DNA of 6,469 nt from Thermodesulfobacteriota bacterium (GTDB lineage: Bacteria > Desulfobacterota > Dissulfuribacteria > Dissulfuribacterales > UBA3076): the NCBI GenBank assembly GCA_003645605.1, contig QNAY01000077.1:1-6469 (forward strand). The letters run 5' to 3'. The notes below the pieces were generated by a model. It ran no database searches, was not told the origin of the DNA, and was given only the letters and a program-made list of their open reading frames with translations. Made by a program: the position numbers and the translations under genes. The number at the start of each line of letters is the position of its first letter. Position 1 is the first letter of the stretch. Below, piece after piece: positions 6,419-6,469 of this stretch.

Positions 6419-6469
6419 TACCATCCAGAACTCAGGTCTTTCCAGTTTGGGTTCATCCGGTTCACCAAT

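Overview
The window reads as a bacterial chromosome segment, most likely from a Desulfobacterota (deltaproteobacterial) or similar anaerobe. That placement rests on the dispersed GTCATTTCGA...GAGAAATCTT repeats, the highly structured intergenic repeat before icd, and the style of the housekeeping genes. It is an inference, not a phylogenetic result.

Layout. Positions 1-100 hold an inverted repeat. Positions 133-3339 are a plus-strand defence island that looks like the skeleton of a type 3 BREX operon. brxF appears complete. It is followed by what looks like the start codon and one internal piece of brxC in mismatched frames, then a fragment of unknown origin. A complete AIPR-family gene with an Mrr-like nuclease N-terminus comes next, where pglX would normally lie. 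After it are the N-terminal ~94 codons of the brxHII helicase closed onto a short tail, and the N-terminal ~95 codons of pglZ, which then frameshifts and ends in repeat sequence. The normal gene order and several gene starts survive, while gene interiors are missing. The methyltransferase, helicase motor and phosphatase core cannot be made from this window, so canonical BREX-3 activity is very unlikely here. The two complete genes, brxF (P-loop ATPase) and the AIPR nuclease, could still be expressed.

Positions 3298-3812 contain a DUF2283 small protein between two repeat elements. The second repeat is a long hairpin that ends next to the Shine-Dalgarno site of icd and lies downstream of a plausible sigma70-type promoter. 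Positions 3813-5772 are ordinary core genes: NADP-dependent isocitrate dehydrogenase (TCA cycle), with a ComF-family phosphoribosyltransferase whose start overlaps or abuts its end. A short secreted or membrane hypothetical gene converges on the minus strand (5800-6132). Positions 6133-6469 are non-coding. They hold a small inverted repeat, an inverted copy of the CGTGAACGGTTACAA motif, and one arm of the repeat that opens the window.

The BREX assignments come from recognising family sequences by memory, without a search. The brxF, pglZ and AIPR calls are strong, brxHII is good, and the brxC remnant is moderate.
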